Origin: Rhizobium aethiopicum
Lineage (GTDB): Bacteria; Pseudomonadota; Alphaproteobacteria; Rhizobiales; Rhizobiaceae
Direction: 5' to 3'
DNA: 64,000 bases
Assembly (NCBI RefSeq): GCF_900094625.1
Contig: NZ_FMAJ01000001.1
Coordinates: 744,001 to 808,000 of the forward strand
A program made the position numbers and the translations under genes. A model generated the notes under the pieces. That model was not told the origin of the DNA. It ran no database searches and worked only from the letters and a program-made list of their open reading frames with translations. Positions 55,383-64,000 of the stretch are shown here, in pieces (position 1 is the first letter of the stretch; each line of letters begins with the position of its first letter).

Positions 55383-56558
55383 ATGAAGCCGCACCAACGC
55401 ATTTTCTTCATCCAGTTTGCCGTCGCCCTTTCCGTCGGTGCCTTTCTCTCGCGATTGCCTGATCTTCAGCGCAAGTTTGGCCTAACCGAGGGTGAACTTG
55501 GACTTTTGCTCGCGGTCATGTCATTGGGAGTCCTCTGCGGACTGACGTTTTCGGTGAGGATCATCGAGCGGCTCGGTGCGCGGACCACAGCCTTCGTCAC
55601 GGTTTTCGGTGCATCCGCGTTTTTCGCGATGATCACCTGGATGCCTTCAGCTCTCCCGGCAATGCCATTGTTCTTCATCGCCGGTCTTTTCACCGGCGCA
55701 TTCGAGATCAACGCCAATATCGAAACCGACCGACACGAGGCGCAGCTTGGACGCCGCATCATGAGCCGGGCGCACGGTATGTGGAGCCTCGGATTCTTTA
55801 TGACCGCCCTTGTTGCCGCGGGCATGCGGCAGGCCGCCGTCTCCATCGAACTGCACATCTTCCTCGTCCTCCTGACCGTACTTATTTCGGGGTCGATCGT
55901 TTTCTCGAAGATCGAGACCGCCCCTCCGCGGCATGACGCGCACTCCGGAGAGAATCCGCTCGTTGCTTTTCCCACAATCGGGCTGCTGCCCCTCTGCCTG
56001 ATAGGCGCGGCGCCGCTTTTGGCTGAAGGCGCGAGCGTCGATTGGGCAGCGATCTACATGCGTGACGTCTTTGACGCCGAACCCTTCGTCGGTGGGCTGA
56101 GCGTGACGATATTCTCGCTGTGCATAGCGGTCGGAAGGCTTGGAATGGATCCTGTGATCGATCGCTTCAATCCGCACCCGGTCGCAATAGTGCTTCTCGG
56201 AATCGTGATCGTCGGGCTTCTTCTGGTCGCGACAGCGGCACATCCCGGCATAGCCCTCATCGGCTTCGGCCTCACCGGCATCGGCTGCTCGTCGGTCTAT
56301 CCGCTTGCCATCTCGGCTGCGGCCCGGCGCACCGACCGGCCAGCTCCGGTCAACGTCGCAGCGCTGGGGCAGACAACGTTCATCGTATTTTTCGCCGGCC
56401 CGCCGCTACTCGGGTTTATCGCCGAATATTTCGGTATCCGCTTCTCCTATTGGGCGGTGGTGCCTGTCGTCGCGACCGCGCTTCTGATCACCAAGGCGCT
56501 TGCGGCGGCTGCCATGCCGGTGACAGGAGAGCCGGAACCTGTGCAGCCCCACGGCTGA
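55383..56558 (+). CDS. MFS transporter
   Basis: 391 residues with about 12 membrane helices and no binding domain. The start ATG at 55383 is preferred to a TTG at 55344. Features of the YbjJ-like MFS branch: ALSVGAFLSRLPDLQRKFGL at the N-terminus, RIIERLGARTT loop, RAHGMWSLGFF in helix 5. Substrate unknown. Separate from the sseA run by 154 bp. Confidence 0.85.
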   Translation: MKPHQRIFFIQFAVALSVGAFLSRLPDLQRKFGLTEGELGLLLAVMSLGVLCGLTFSVRIIERLGARTTAFVTVFGASAFFAMITWMPSALPAMPLFFIAGLFTGAFEINANIETDRHEAQLGRRIMSRAHGMWSLGFFMTALVAAGMRQAAVSIELHIFLVLLTVLISGSIVFSKIETAPPRHDAHSGENPLVAFPTIGLLPLCLIGAAPLLAEGASVDWAAIYMRDVFDAEPFVGGLSVTIFSLCIAVGRLGMDPVIDRFNPHPVAIVLLGIVIVGLLLVATAAHPGIALIGFGLTGIGCSSVYPLAISAAARRTDRPAPVNVAALGQTTFIVFFAGPPLLGFIAEYFGIRFSYWAVVPVVATALLITKALAAAAMPVTGEPEPVQPHG

Positions 56559-56605
56559 CTGTCGCTGGACTTTAGCGATGAGATCGGCCGCGAGACGGAA
56601 AGCAG

Positions 56606-56773
56606 CTAACGCTGCGTCAGGCTGCTTGGGCGGCGTGGATCATTGCGGCGCTCGAAGTCGAGCGTGCGGGCCGACTGCTCCCGTAGTTTCGCCACCTCCC
56701 GGCGCAGAGCCCTGAGTTCTTCCAAGATTTCAGCGTTTTGCTGCGCCAGCAGCGTCAGATCGATTTCGGTCAA
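56606..56773 (-). CDS. Small coiled-coil protein (55 aa)
   Basis: The start TTG at 56773 has AAGGAG 7 nt upstream. The product is a short amphipathic helix (TEIDLTLLAQQNAEILEELR, then ALRREVAKLREQSARTLDFE) with clear heptads, then a polar tail ending SSLTQR. A longer frame from 56893 is possible but overlaps the divergent gene start. Function unknown. Confidence 0.5.
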   Translation of the reverse strand: MTEIDLTLLAQQNAEILEELRALRREVAKLREQSARTLDFERRNDPRRPSSLTQR

Positions 56774-56867
56774 GACAACTCTCCTTCCACGAAGCAGCTT
56801 CGCAAGAAACGGGTGGCTTATACATGGATGCGGGTGCATGTCATGGCAATCACAAAGGAGATTTGCA

Positions 56868-57338
56868 ATGACCGCCATTCGTTTTGTCGCCATGCCGACC
56901 AGTGATGCCGAACACCTCTGGAGCGGCGGCCGCGACGCTTATGACGGGTTGCCCGAGACGATGGTCTCCGACGGCCCGGGTCATCCCTGCCGCCATTGCC
57001 TGGCGAATATCGACGAGGGTGAGGAACTGCTGGTTTTCGCTTACCGGCCATTCCCGGAGCTGCAGCCCTATGCCGAAACCGGACCTATCTTCCTGCACAA
57101 GCAGCCTTGCCGGCGCTACGCCGCCGAAGAGATCCTGCCGCCGGTGCTGACGACGAGCCGCGACTTCATCCTCCGCGGCTACAATGAAGCCAATCGCATT
57201 GTCTACGGCACTGGCGCCGTAACCCTCATCGGCGAGATTGCGGCCTATGGGGAAAAGCTGCTGGCGCGGCCAGACATCGCCTACGTGCATGTGCGCTCGG
57301 CGCGCAACAACTGCTTCCAGTGCCGGATCGACAGCTAG
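56868..57338 (+). CDS. DUF1203 protein
   Basis: 156 residues; ATG at 56868 with AAAGGAG 7 nt upstream. Matches DUF1203 by the Cys-rich core GHPCRHCLANIDEGEELLVF, then PFLHKQPC-like LHKQPCRRY and the C-terminal VHVRSARNNCFQCRID. The paired Cys and His suggest metal binding, not proven. Function unknown. Confidence 0.82.
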   Translation: MTAIRFVAMPTSDAEHLWSGGRDAYDGLPETMVSDGPGHPCRHCLANIDEGEELLVFAYRPFPELQPYAETGPIFLHKQPCRRYAAEEILPPVLTTSRDFILRGYNEANRIVYGTGAVTLIGEIAAYGEKLLARPDIAYVHVRSARNNCFQCRIDS

Positions 57339-57344
57339 CCTAAT

Positions 57345-57372
57345 GGCGCCGGCCCTTGTGGAGACCGGCGCC
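57345..57372. terminator. Hairpin between DUF1203 gene and ald
   Basis: Perfect 8-bp stem GGCGCCGG/CCGGCGCC with a 12-nt loop between convergent genes; weak T-run. Confidence 0.55.
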
Positions 57373-57391
57373 TAACGCTGAGTCAGGCAGC

Positions 57392-58510
57392 TTACGCTAC
57401 GTTCAGCACGCTCTCCGGCGCGAAGGCCTCGTAGCCGAGGGCGTCGGCGACGGGCTTGTTGGTGATGCGGCCCTTGTGCACATTGAGGCCGTTCCTCAGA
57501 TGCTTGTCTTCGGCGATGGCGCGCAGACCGCGATCGGCAAGCGCGAGACCATGGACCAGCGTGGCATTGTTCAGCGCATGCGCCGAAGTGACGGGTACCG
57601 CGCCCGGCATATTGGCGACGCAATAATGCACCACGCCGTCGACTTCATAGGTCGGATCGGAATGGGTCGTCGCATGCGAGGTCTCGAAGCAGCCACCCTG
57701 GTCGATGGCGACGTCGACGATGACGGAGCCCTTCTTCATGCCGGACAGCATCTCGCGGGTGACGAGCTTCGGAGCGGCAGCACCTGGGATCAGCACCGCC
57801 CCGATAACGAGGTCGGCCGAAAAGACCTCCTCCTCCAGCGCCTGAATGCTGGAATAACGGGTGTGGATGCGTCCGGCGAAAATATCATCGAGCTGGCGCA
57901 AGCGCGGCAGCGACTTGTCGAGAATGCTGACATCGGCACCGAGGCCGGCGGCCATCCTTGCTGCATGCAGGCCGACGACGCCGCCGCCGATGATCGCGAC
58001 CTTGGCCGGCAATACGCCGGGCACGCCGCCAAGCAGGACGCCGAGACCGCCATTGGCCTTTTGCAGAGCAGTCGCCCCCGCCTGGATCGACAGGCGTCCA
58101 GCCACTTCCGACATCGGCGCCAGCAGCGGCAGACCACCGCGCTCATCGGTCACCGTCTCATAAGCGATCGCGGTGACGCCGGAGGCGAGAAGTCCCTTGG
58201 TCTGGTCGGGATCGGGCGCGAGATGCAGATAGGTGTAGAGAAGCTGACCGTCGCGAAGCTGCGCCCATTCGGACGACTGCGGCTCCTTCACCTTGACGAT
58301 CATGTCGCACTTTTCGAAAATATCCTTGGCGGAGGCAGCGATCTTCGCACCGGCTGCGGCATAGGCGGCATCATCGGCGCCGATGCCGGCGCCCGCCTTG
58401 GCCTCGACCCAGACCTCGTGACCGTGGGCCACATATTCGCGCACCGAAGCCGGCGTCAGACCGACGCGATATTCATGATTCTTGATTTCCTTCGGGCAAC
58501 CGACACGCAT
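57392..58510 (-). CDS. ald: Alanine dehydrogenase
   Basis: NAD-dependent interconversion of L-alanine with pyruvate and ammonia. ATG at 58510 ([17 protein letters not shown]) gives 372 residues, the family length; a longer frame from 58567 is rejected. NAD motif [11 protein letters not shown] (about 172-182), catalytic-region TYLHLAPD and [14 protein letters not shown]. Divergent from an Lrp-family gene, the usual arrangement for its activator AldR. Confidence 0.95.
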   Translation of the reverse strand: MRVGCPKEIKNHEYRVGLTPASVREYVAHGHEVWVEAKAGAGIGADDAAYAAAGAKIAASAKDIFEKCDMIVKVKEPQSSEWAQLRDGQLLYTYLHLAPDPDQTKGLLASGVTAIAYETVTDERGGLPLLAPMSEVAGRLSIQAGATALQKANGGLGVLLGGVPGVLPAKVAIIGGGVVGLHAARMAAGLGADVSILDKSLPRLRQLDDIFAGRIHTRYSSIQALEEEVFSADLVIGAVLIPGAAAPKLVTREMLSGMKKGSVIVDVAIDQGGCFETSHATTHSDPTYEVDGVVHYCVANMPGAVPVTSAHALNNATLVHGLALADRGLRAIAEDKHLRNGLNVHKGRITNKPVADALGYEAFAPESVLNVA

Positions 58511-58650
58511 TCGCGTTCCTCTCTTTTTGTCTCCGCGGTCGCGGATCTCCTCTGAGAATGAATCCAACCATCAAGGCCGCGAAATGTCCTTGCAAAGAAG
58601 GTTTGCGTAGCTGCGATTTTTCGGTGATTATTGCGTCCTCAATGGAATTT

Positions 58651-58667
58651 TTCGAAGGTTCTTCGAA
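58651..58667. promoter_or_regulatory. Tandem TTCGAA palindromes at the lrp start
   Basis: TTCGAAGGTTCTTCGAA: two TTCGAA palindromes 11 bp apart (one helical turn), with the last base being the A of the lrp ATG. A candidate autoregulatory operator for the Lrp-type protein, also facing the ald promoter. Confidence 0.4.
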
Positions 58668-59128
58668 TGGCCGATCTCGATACCATCGATCTTACGATTC
58701 TCAAGGTTTTGCAGGCGAATGCCCGCATGACCAATGCCGAACTCGCCGAAAAAGTCGGATTGTCGCCTTCAGCCTGTTCGCGCCGGCTCGACATTCTTGA
58801 AAGAAGCGGTGTCATCGACGGCTATCATGCCCGTCTTTCGCACAAGGCGCTCGACTACAAGATGATCGCCATCGTGCATATTTCGCTCTCGGGCCAGTTC
58901 GCCAAGACGCTGGCGGAGTTCGAGTCGGCGGTGAAGCTCTGCCCGAACGTGCTCGTCTGCTATCTGATGTCGGGCGAATACGACTATATCCTCAGGGTCG
59001 CCGCCCGCGACTTGGAAGATTACGAGCGCATCCATCGCGACTGGCTGTCCGCCCTTCCGCATGTGGTCAAGATCAATTCGAGTTTCGCGCTCAGAGAAAT
59101 CATCGACAGGCCGAATGTGGGGCTTTGA
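58667..59128 (+). CDS. Lrp/AsnC-family regulator, probable AldR
   Basis: 153 residues from ATG at 58667 (MADLDTIDLTILKVLQANAR); a start at 58631 is less likely. N-terminal winged helix (about 5-62; LSPSACSRRLDILERSGVI recognition region) and C-terminal ligand-binding domain with the family SGEYDYILRVAARDLEDYE. Divergent from ald, 156 bp apart: probably regulates it in response to alanine. Confidence 0.88.
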   Translation: MADLDTIDLTILKVLQANARMTNAELAEKVGLSPSACSRRLDILERSGVIDGYHARLSHKALDYKMIAIVHISLSGQFAKTLAEFESAVKLCPNVLVCYLMSGEYDYILRVAARDLEDYERIHRDWLSALPHVVKINSSFALREIIDRPNVGL

Positions 59129-59200
59129 GGCCTTGCGTATTTTGCGAATGCCTGACCAGACTTTCGCTGCGCGCGGGCGTCTCCCGCTTATCGGCACATC

Positions 59201-60082
59201 ATGAAATCGAAGACCCAAGGTTATATGTTCGCCCTGCTGGCGCTCACCATCTTTTCGCTGCAGGATGCCATCTCCAAACATCTGGCATCGACTTATCCGC
59301 CAATTTTCGTGACGATGATCCGCTACTGGGCCTTCGGGCTTTTCACAGTCATTCTCGCCTCGAAGATGCGCGGCGGTCTCAAGGCGACGGCCCGTACCAA
59401 ACGCCCCGTCCTGCAGGTAACACGCGGCGTGCTGCTTGCAGTCCAGGTGGTTCTGGCCATCACCTGTTTTGCCGTGATCGGCCTTGCCCGTTCACAGGCG
59501 ATCTTTTCCGCGACGCCGATCCTGATCGCGCTGCTGGCGATGCCGATCCTCGGCGAGCGGGTCGGGTGGCGGCGATGGGCGGCAATCGGCGCCGGACTTT
59601 TCGGGGTGCTGCTGATCCTGAAGCCGGAAGGCGATTTTTTCGACGTGAACTTGCTTCTCGCCGTCGCCTCCTGCTTCAACTTCGCCTTCTACGTCTTCGC
59701 CACCCGCCTCGTCAGCCGCGACGATTCGTCGATGACGAGCTTCTTCTATACCGGTGTAGTCGGCGCCGTCGCGATGACGCTTATCGGGCCGTTCTACTGG
59801 AGCTGGATGTCATCAGGCGACTGGGGCTGGATGGCGCTCGTCTGCATGACCAGCATCTCCAGCCATTATTTCCTGATCCGCGCCTACGACAGTCTCGATG
59901 CCGCGGCCGTTCAGCCGCTGACCTACCTTTCGCTTGTCTACGCCTCGATCATCGGCGTGACGATCTATGGAGAAACGCTCAGTCCCAACATGATCGTCGG
60001 CTCGGTCATCGTGGTTGGGGCTGGCATCTTCACGGTGTGGCGCGAGCATGTGGTGGGACGCAGGGCGACCCCAGCCAATTGA
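59201..60082 (+). CDS. EamA/DMT-family transporter
   Basis: 293 residues with ten predicted membrane helices in two EamA repeats (about 5-135 and 148-285). ATG at 59201, 72 bp after the lrp gene. Similar to the drug/metabolite exporter branch. An amino-acid export role beside ald/lrp is possible but unproven. Confidence 0.85.
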   Translation: MKSKTQGYMFALLALTIFSLQDAISKHLASTYPPIFVTMIRYWAFGLFTVILASKMRGGLKATARTKRPVLQVTRGVLLAVQVVLAITCFAVIGLARSQAIFSATPILIALLAMPILGERVGWRRWAAIGAGLFGVLLILKPEGDFFDVNLLLAVASCFNFAFYVFATRLVSRDDSSMTSFFYTGVVGAVAMTLIGPFYWSWMSSGDWGWMALVCMTSISSHYFLIRAYDSLDAAAVQPLTYLSLVYASIIGVTIYGETLSPNMIVGSVIVVGAGIFTVWREHVVGRRATPAN

Positions 60083-60166
60083 GATTTCACTGCAATTTTA
60101 GCCAAGCCCCTAAAACCATTTCAATTTTCCGGCGCTATGCTGCTCCCCATGCTTGAGGGAGAACGA

Positions 60167-60571
60167 ATGACTCGCAATCTGAAAATCACTGCCAGAAAGG
60201 CCGAGCGGCAAAATTGCCGCGTCTTCGGCCGCGTCAACTATCTGAACAGCCAAGTGAATGCACGCATCCTGAATTTGTCGGCGACCGGTGCAGCACTCGA
60301 GATGCAGGGTCCGTTTCATGCGGCCTCCGGCAGCAAGGTGCGTCTCGAGGCCGAGAACCTCGGAATGCTCGAAGGCGTCATTCGCTGGAAACATAATGGC
60401 CGCGTGGGCATCCAATTCGACGTGAATTCCAATGCGCGAGCGCAGGTCTCCTCCTATTTTCGCTTTTTCCATAAGGAAATACGACCGGTTCTGGCGGTAC
60501 GCCAGCTAGTAACGGCTAATCCCAACGGCAAGCGGGCGCCGCAGTTGGCCACGTCGACGCCGAAACCGTAA
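60167..60571 (+). CDS. PilZ-domain protein
   Basis: 134 residues from ATG at 60167, with GAGGGAG 6 nt upstream. PilZ core: basic RKAERQNCRVFG (possible cyclic-di-GMP contacts, though the classic RxxxR is altered), then NLSATGAALEM (the D/NxSxxG motif) and a beta barrel. Predicted cytosolic; binding of cyclic-di-GMP is inferred from family. Confidence 0.82.
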   Translation: MTRNLKITARKAERQNCRVFGRVNYLNSQVNARILNLSATGAALEMQGPFHAASGSKVRLEAENLGMLEGVIRWKHNGRVGIQFDVNSNARAQVSSYFRFFHKEIRPVLAVRQLVTANPNGKRAPQLATSTPKP

Positions 60572-60869
60572 GGCTGGACCGCCTTTCTGCCAAAGGAGCG
60601 GTTGTGGTCGTTCGAGTGGCTGTGTCTGGCCTTGGTGCGGATCCTGCAGGCGAGCAGGGCCCCTTGCAACGGCAGTTATGTCTCCTGCCCCCCGCCCCTC
60701 CTCGGATGGAGTTCGGCTAAATAACTTCACTACAAGTTGCTTTCGAAAGCCATTGCGCCCTCGCCGCCGATTGTTTTGCCGTCCTGTCATTTTCGCAGTG
60801 TACTCCTCAGCAAATCGTCCTAATGCTGGGGGACCGGACGATGCATGATGTTTCAAGGAGAGCTTTTCC

Positions 60870-62858
60870 ATGTCTTCGATTTTTGATGTCGGCGTAATGA
60901 GCCGCCGTTCGCTGCTTGGCGGTCTCGCCGCCACCTCTGCTCTGGTGCTGCTGCACCCTTTCAGCGCGCGCGCCAGCGCCAACCAGGCCCATCTCCGGCT
61001 GATGGAAACGACCGATATCCATGTCAACGTCTTTCCTTATGACTATTATGCCGACAAACCCAACGATACGATGGGCCTTTCGCGCACCGGAACGATCATC
61101 GACAATATACGCGCGGAAGCGGTCAATTCGCTGCTGATCGACAACGGTGACGTGCTGCAGGGCAATCCGATGGGCGATTACATGGCCTACCAGCACGGCA
61201 TGAAGGACGGAGACGTCCATCCCGTGATCAAGGCGATGAACACGCTCGGCTACAGCGTGGGAACGCTCGGCAATCACGAGTTCAACTACGGCCTCGACTT
61301 CATGTTCAAGGTGCTGTCCGGCGCCAACTTCCCCTTTGTCTGCGCCAACCTGACAAAGGGCCAGCTTGCCTCGGACCCGAAGCAGGACGACCTCTTCTTC
61401 AAGCCTTACGTCATTCTGGAAAAACAGATCAAGGATGGCGCCGGCAAGGAAAGCCCGGTCAAAATCGGGTTCATCGGCTTCGTACCGCCGCAGATCATGC
61501 TCTGGGATATCAAGAACCTTGAAGGCAAGGCGCAGACGCGTGACATCGTCGAGGCCGCCAAGGCCTGGGTTCCCGCGATGAAGGAAGCCGGCGCCGATAT
61601 CGTCATTGCACTCTCCCATTCCGGCATCGACGGCAGCGCGCCATCCGACAAGATGGAAAACGCCTCCCTGCATCTGGCCGCCGTCGAAGGGATCGACGCG
61701 ATCTTCACCGGTCACCAACATCTCGTCTTCCCCGGCCCGAAGAGCTGGGACGGCATCGCCAATGCCGACCCCGTCAAGGGCACACTGCATGGCAAACCCG
61801 CGGTAATGGCCGGCTTCTGGGGCTCGCATCTCGGCCTCATCGACCTGCTCTTGGAAAAGGACGGCAACAGCTGGAAGATCGTCGATTTCACCTCGGAAGC
61901 ACGGCCGATCTATCATCGCGATGACAAGAAGAAAGTGATCGCCGATTACGCCGACAAGAAGGAGGTGGTCGAGGCCGCCAAGACAGAGCATGAGGCGACG
62001 CTCGCCTATGTCCGCACGCCCGTCGGCAAGACCTCCGCGCCGCTCTATTCCTATTTCGCGCTCGTCGCCGACGATCCTTCCGTGCAGGTCGTCAGCCAGG
62101 CCCAGACCTGGTACATCAAGCAGATGCTCGCCGACACCGAATTCAAGGATCTGCCGGTGCTTTCAGCCGCGGCTCCCTTCAAGGCCGGCGGTCGCGGCGG
62201 CGCGGATTATTACACCGACGTTCCGGCCGGCGATATCGCCATCAAGAACGTCGCCGACCTCTACCTCTATCCGAACACGGTGCAGGCTGTTGCCATCACC
62301 GGCGCGCAGGTGAAGAACTGGCTCGAAATGTCGGCCGGCATGTTCAATCACATCGAAGCCGGGTCGAAGGACGCGGCGCTGCTCAACAACGACTTCCCGT
62401 CCTACAATTTCGACGTGATCGACGGGGTGACCTACCAGATCGATCTGTCGCAGCCGCCGAAATATGATTCATCCGGCAAAACCATCAATGCTGATTCCAA
62501 CCGCATCCAGAGTCTCGCCTTCAATGGCAAGCCGATCGATCCGGCGCAGAAGTTCGTCGTCGTCACCAACAATTATCGTGCCGGCGGCGGCGGCAGTTTC
62601 CCGGAGATTGCCGCGGACAAGATGATCTTCCAGGCGCCCGACACCAATCGCGACGTCATCGTCCGCTACGTCCACGACCAGGGCACGATCAATCCGTCGG
62701 CTGATGCGAACTGGACCTTCAAGCCGCTGCCGGGCACGACCGTTACCTTCGAGAGCGGTCCGAAGGCAAAGCAGTTCCTCGCCGCGGTCAAGAGCGTCAA
62801 GATCGAGGAGGCAGGCGAAGGAGCCGACGGCTTCTCGAAGTTCCGGCTGGTCCTTTAA
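60870..62858 (+). CDS. cpdB: 2',3'-cyclic-nucleotide 2'-phosphodiesterase / 3'-nucleotidase (Tat-exported)
   Basis: Periplasmic enzyme turning 2',3'-cyclic nucleotides and 3'-nucleotides into nucleosides. It has 662 residues; ATG at 60870 with AAGGAGAG 9 nt upstream. A Tat signal (MSRRSLLGG, Arg12-Arg13, then a hydrophobic stretch ending ARA near 34) precedes the metallophosphatase domain (METTDIHVN, IDNGDVLQGNPMGDY, GNHEFNYG, HSGIDG) and the C-terminal 5'-nucleotidase domain (about 400-600). The Tat signal ties it to tatABC at 7911-9592. Confidence 0.92.
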   Translation: MSSIFDVGVMSRRSLLGGLAATSALVLLHPFSARASANQAHLRLMETTDIHVNVFPYDYYADKPNDTMGLSRTGTIIDNIRAEAVNSLLIDNGDVLQGNPMGDYMAYQHGMKDGDVHPVIKAMNTLGYSVGTLGNHEFNYGLDFMFKVLSGANFPFVCANLTKGQLASDPKQDDLFFKPYVILEKQIKDGAGKESPVKIGFIGFVPPQIMLWDIKNLEGKAQTRDIVEAAKAWVPAMKEAGADIVIALSHSGIDGSAPSDKMENASLHLAAVEGIDAIFTGHQHLVFPGPKSWDGIANADPVKGTLHGKPAVMAGFWGSHLGLIDLLLEKDGNSWKIVDFTSEARPIYHRDDKKKVIADYADKKEVVEAAKTEHEATLAYVRTPVGKTSAPLYSYFALVADDPSVQVVSQAQTWYIKQMLADTEFKDLPVLSAAAPFKAGGRGGADYYTDVPAGDIAIKNVADLYLYPNTVQAVAITGAQVKNWLEMSAGMFNHIEAGSKDAALLNNDFPSYNFDVIDGVTYQIDLSQPPKYDSSGKTINADSNRIQSLAFNGKPIDPAQKFVVVTNNYRAGGGGSFPEIAADKMIFQAPDTNRDVIVRYVHDQGTINPSADANWTFKPLPGTTVTFESGPKAKQFLAAVKSVKIEEAGEGADGFSKFRLVL

Positions 62859-62872
62859 GCGAAGGGATACCA

Positions 62873-62898
62873 ATGAAGGCGCGGTCCGGCGCCTTCAT
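62873..62898. terminator. Bidirectional terminator cpdB/lysR
   Basis: Perfect 10-bp arms ATGAAGGCGC/GCGCCTTCAT around a 6-nt loop in the 39-bp gap between convergent genes. Its last base is the end of the LysR gene. Confidence 0.7.
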
Positions 62899-63881
62899 CA
62901 TTCGGCGGCAAGCGGCGGAGCGGTGTCACGCAGTTCCGCCATTTCGGCATGGAAATCGGCCTGGTTTGGGCAGGCTGAAAGCCGCGTGCGGAACGCGTCG
63001 ATCATCCAGCTGGCGGCAGGCCCGGGCGGGTTGGCGAGCTGACGCATCGAATAGATGGCGTACTCGCCCTGTTCATAGGCATCGAGATCGAGATGGACGA
63101 GTGCGCCGCTGCGCAAATCATCATGCATTATAGGAGCCGGAAGCCCGCCCCAGCCAAGACCGGCCTTGATAAGCTGGTGTTTCGTCGCGATATCGCTGAC
63201 GCGCCAGGTCTTATAGGACAAGACGTTGAAATCCCGCCCCTTTGTGCGGCCTGAGGCGTCGGTGACGACGAGCTGCACTTCCTCGCGCACATCGGCGAGT
63301 GTCAACGGCCGGCCGATGCGGGCAAGCGGGTGGTCGGGCGCGGCAACGGGCAACATGAAGGAGTGGCCGATTCGCTCAGTGATGATCGAATCATCCGGCT
63401 TGAGGACCGCGCCACCGATGCCAATCGTCGCCTTGCCGCTCAGAACGAGGTCCATCACCATTCCGAGTTCGCCGACATTGAGGTTCAATGAAACGGTCGG
63501 AAACCTCTCCCGGAATTCGTGCAGCACGTCCACCACGGCCTGCGAGGGCACCATGACGCTGATCGCCACCGAAACCTCCGCCTCGAGCCCTTCCTTCAGG
63601 CTCTTCACGCGCGCCCGCATGACCTGCAGGTCGCCGAGAATTCGTCGCGCATCCTCCAGCATCGCCTTCCCCGCTTCCGTCAGCTTCGGCTGGCGCGCCC
63701 CGGAGCGCTCGAACAGCGGCATCTCAAGCTGCGCCTCGAGATTGGCGATCGTGTAGCTGACGACCGACTGCGCGCGATTCAGCGCTCGCGACGCGGCTGA
63801 GAAGCTGCCGGTCTCGGCAACGGTCAGAAACACCTGCAACTGGTCCAGGGTCGGGTTCGGAAGCATATCCATCCATTCCAT
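62898..63881 (-). CDS. LysR-family transcriptional regulator
   Basis: 327 residues; an N-terminal winged helix (about 11-70, with the LysR signature LQVFLTVAETGSFSAASRAL) and an effector-binding domain (about 95-300). ATG at 63881 gives MEWMDMLPN; internal ATGs at 63872 and 63866 are also possible. The start of another gene may lie at the right edge, so it may control a divergent target. Effector unknown. Confidence 0.9.
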   Translation of the reverse strand: MEWMDMLPNPTLDQLQVFLTVAETGSFSAASRALNRAQSVVSYTIANLEAQLEMPLFERSGARQPKLTEAGKAMLEDARRILGDLQVMRARVKSLKEGLEAEVSVAISVMVPSQAVVDVLHEFRERFPTVSLNLNVGELGMVMDLVLSGKATIGIGGAVLKPDDSIITERIGHSFMLPVAAPDHPLARIGRPLTLADVREEVQLVVTDASGRTKGRDFNVLSYKTWRVSDIATKHQLIKAGLGWGGLPAPIMHDDLRSGALVHLDLDAYEQGEYAIYSMRQLANPPGPAASWMIDAFRTRLSACPNQADFHAEMAELRDTAPPLAAE

Positions 63882-64000
63882 CGATAGTTTCGATCGACAT
63901 TATCACCGTTTTTTCGATAGCAGGCCAGACTTATTTTCCTTCTCGACACCGCGGCTCACCTCCCAGCAACGGGCCGTCACACCCAATTCGAAAGGAAATG
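63882..64000. promoter_or_regulatory. Divergent control region at right edge
   Basis: 119 bp upstream of lysR. Contains TCGATAG twice (63891-63897 and 63916-63922) and an ATAG...TTATC motif of LysR-box style overlapping the start region. The window ends in AAAGGAAATG, possibly the start codon of a divergent gene at 63998, but the ribosome site is poorly spaced and nothing more can be said. Confidence 0.35.

Overview
The window is chromosomal DNA from an alphaproteobacterium of the Rhizobium leguminosarum/etli type. The evidence is: a close match to rhizobial ExoR; a fused SecDF next to yajC; the surE-pcm-nlpD, tatABC-scpBA-nagZ and argS-dgt gene orders; a PopZ-family gene beside valS; and rhizobial-type extragenic mosaic repeats. 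GC content is high and coding density is high. No insertion sequence, prophage or CRISPR array was seen.

Layout. 1-20.4 kb is core housekeeping, almost all on the minus strand: protein export (secDF, yajC, tatABC), cell wall and division (LytM factor, nagZ, a giant SPOR protein), chromosome segregation (scpAB), translation (serS, argS), repair and maintenance (pcm, surE, dgt, xth) and Fe-S assembly (erpA). 20.4-28.5 kb holds exoR, a FadL-type porin, valS, a PopZ-family gene and a second pcm. 28.5-34.7 kb is a patch of small, mostly uncharacterised genes around tRNA-Cys and tRNA-Asn: secreted peptides, small membrane proteins, CsbD, a KTSC-like protein, a PhnA-like membrane protein and two ATGA-coupled small genes. 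34.9-39.1 kb has glycerate kinase, an epimerase, a lytic transglycosylase and a 1-Cys peroxiredoxin.

39.5-48.6 kb is a complete nitrate-assimilation block: nasT-nasS (RNA-binding antiterminator and its nitrate-sensing partner), then narK-nirB-nirD-nasA. Between the two groups lies a textbook sigma-54 promoter. After it comes a leader RNA with two adjacent hairpins, both with hexanucleotide loops of the A1/G4 type recognised by ANTAR proteins. The second hairpin is built from the same bases as the 5' arm of a strong intrinsic terminator, so binding by NasT should prevent termination. A 14-bp motif is shared exactly between the nasT upstream region and the narK upstream region, in opposite orientation; I know of no regulator for it.

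48.6-64 kb is mixed metabolism: a HAD phosphatase; a decaying ChrR/SDR/cyclopropane-synthase locus (an intact SDR between a frameshifted chrR and a 5'-truncated, frameshifted cfa); a cysK-alaX-sseA-GNAT run with a sulfur theme; an MFS transporter; a divergent ald/lrp pair; an EamA transporter; a PilZ protein; a Tat-exported cyclic nucleotide phosphodiesterase; and a LysR regulator.

Most functional calls rest on recognising protein families by eye. Starts were chosen from Shine-Dalgarno spacing and family N-termini, and several differ from the longest possible reading frame.
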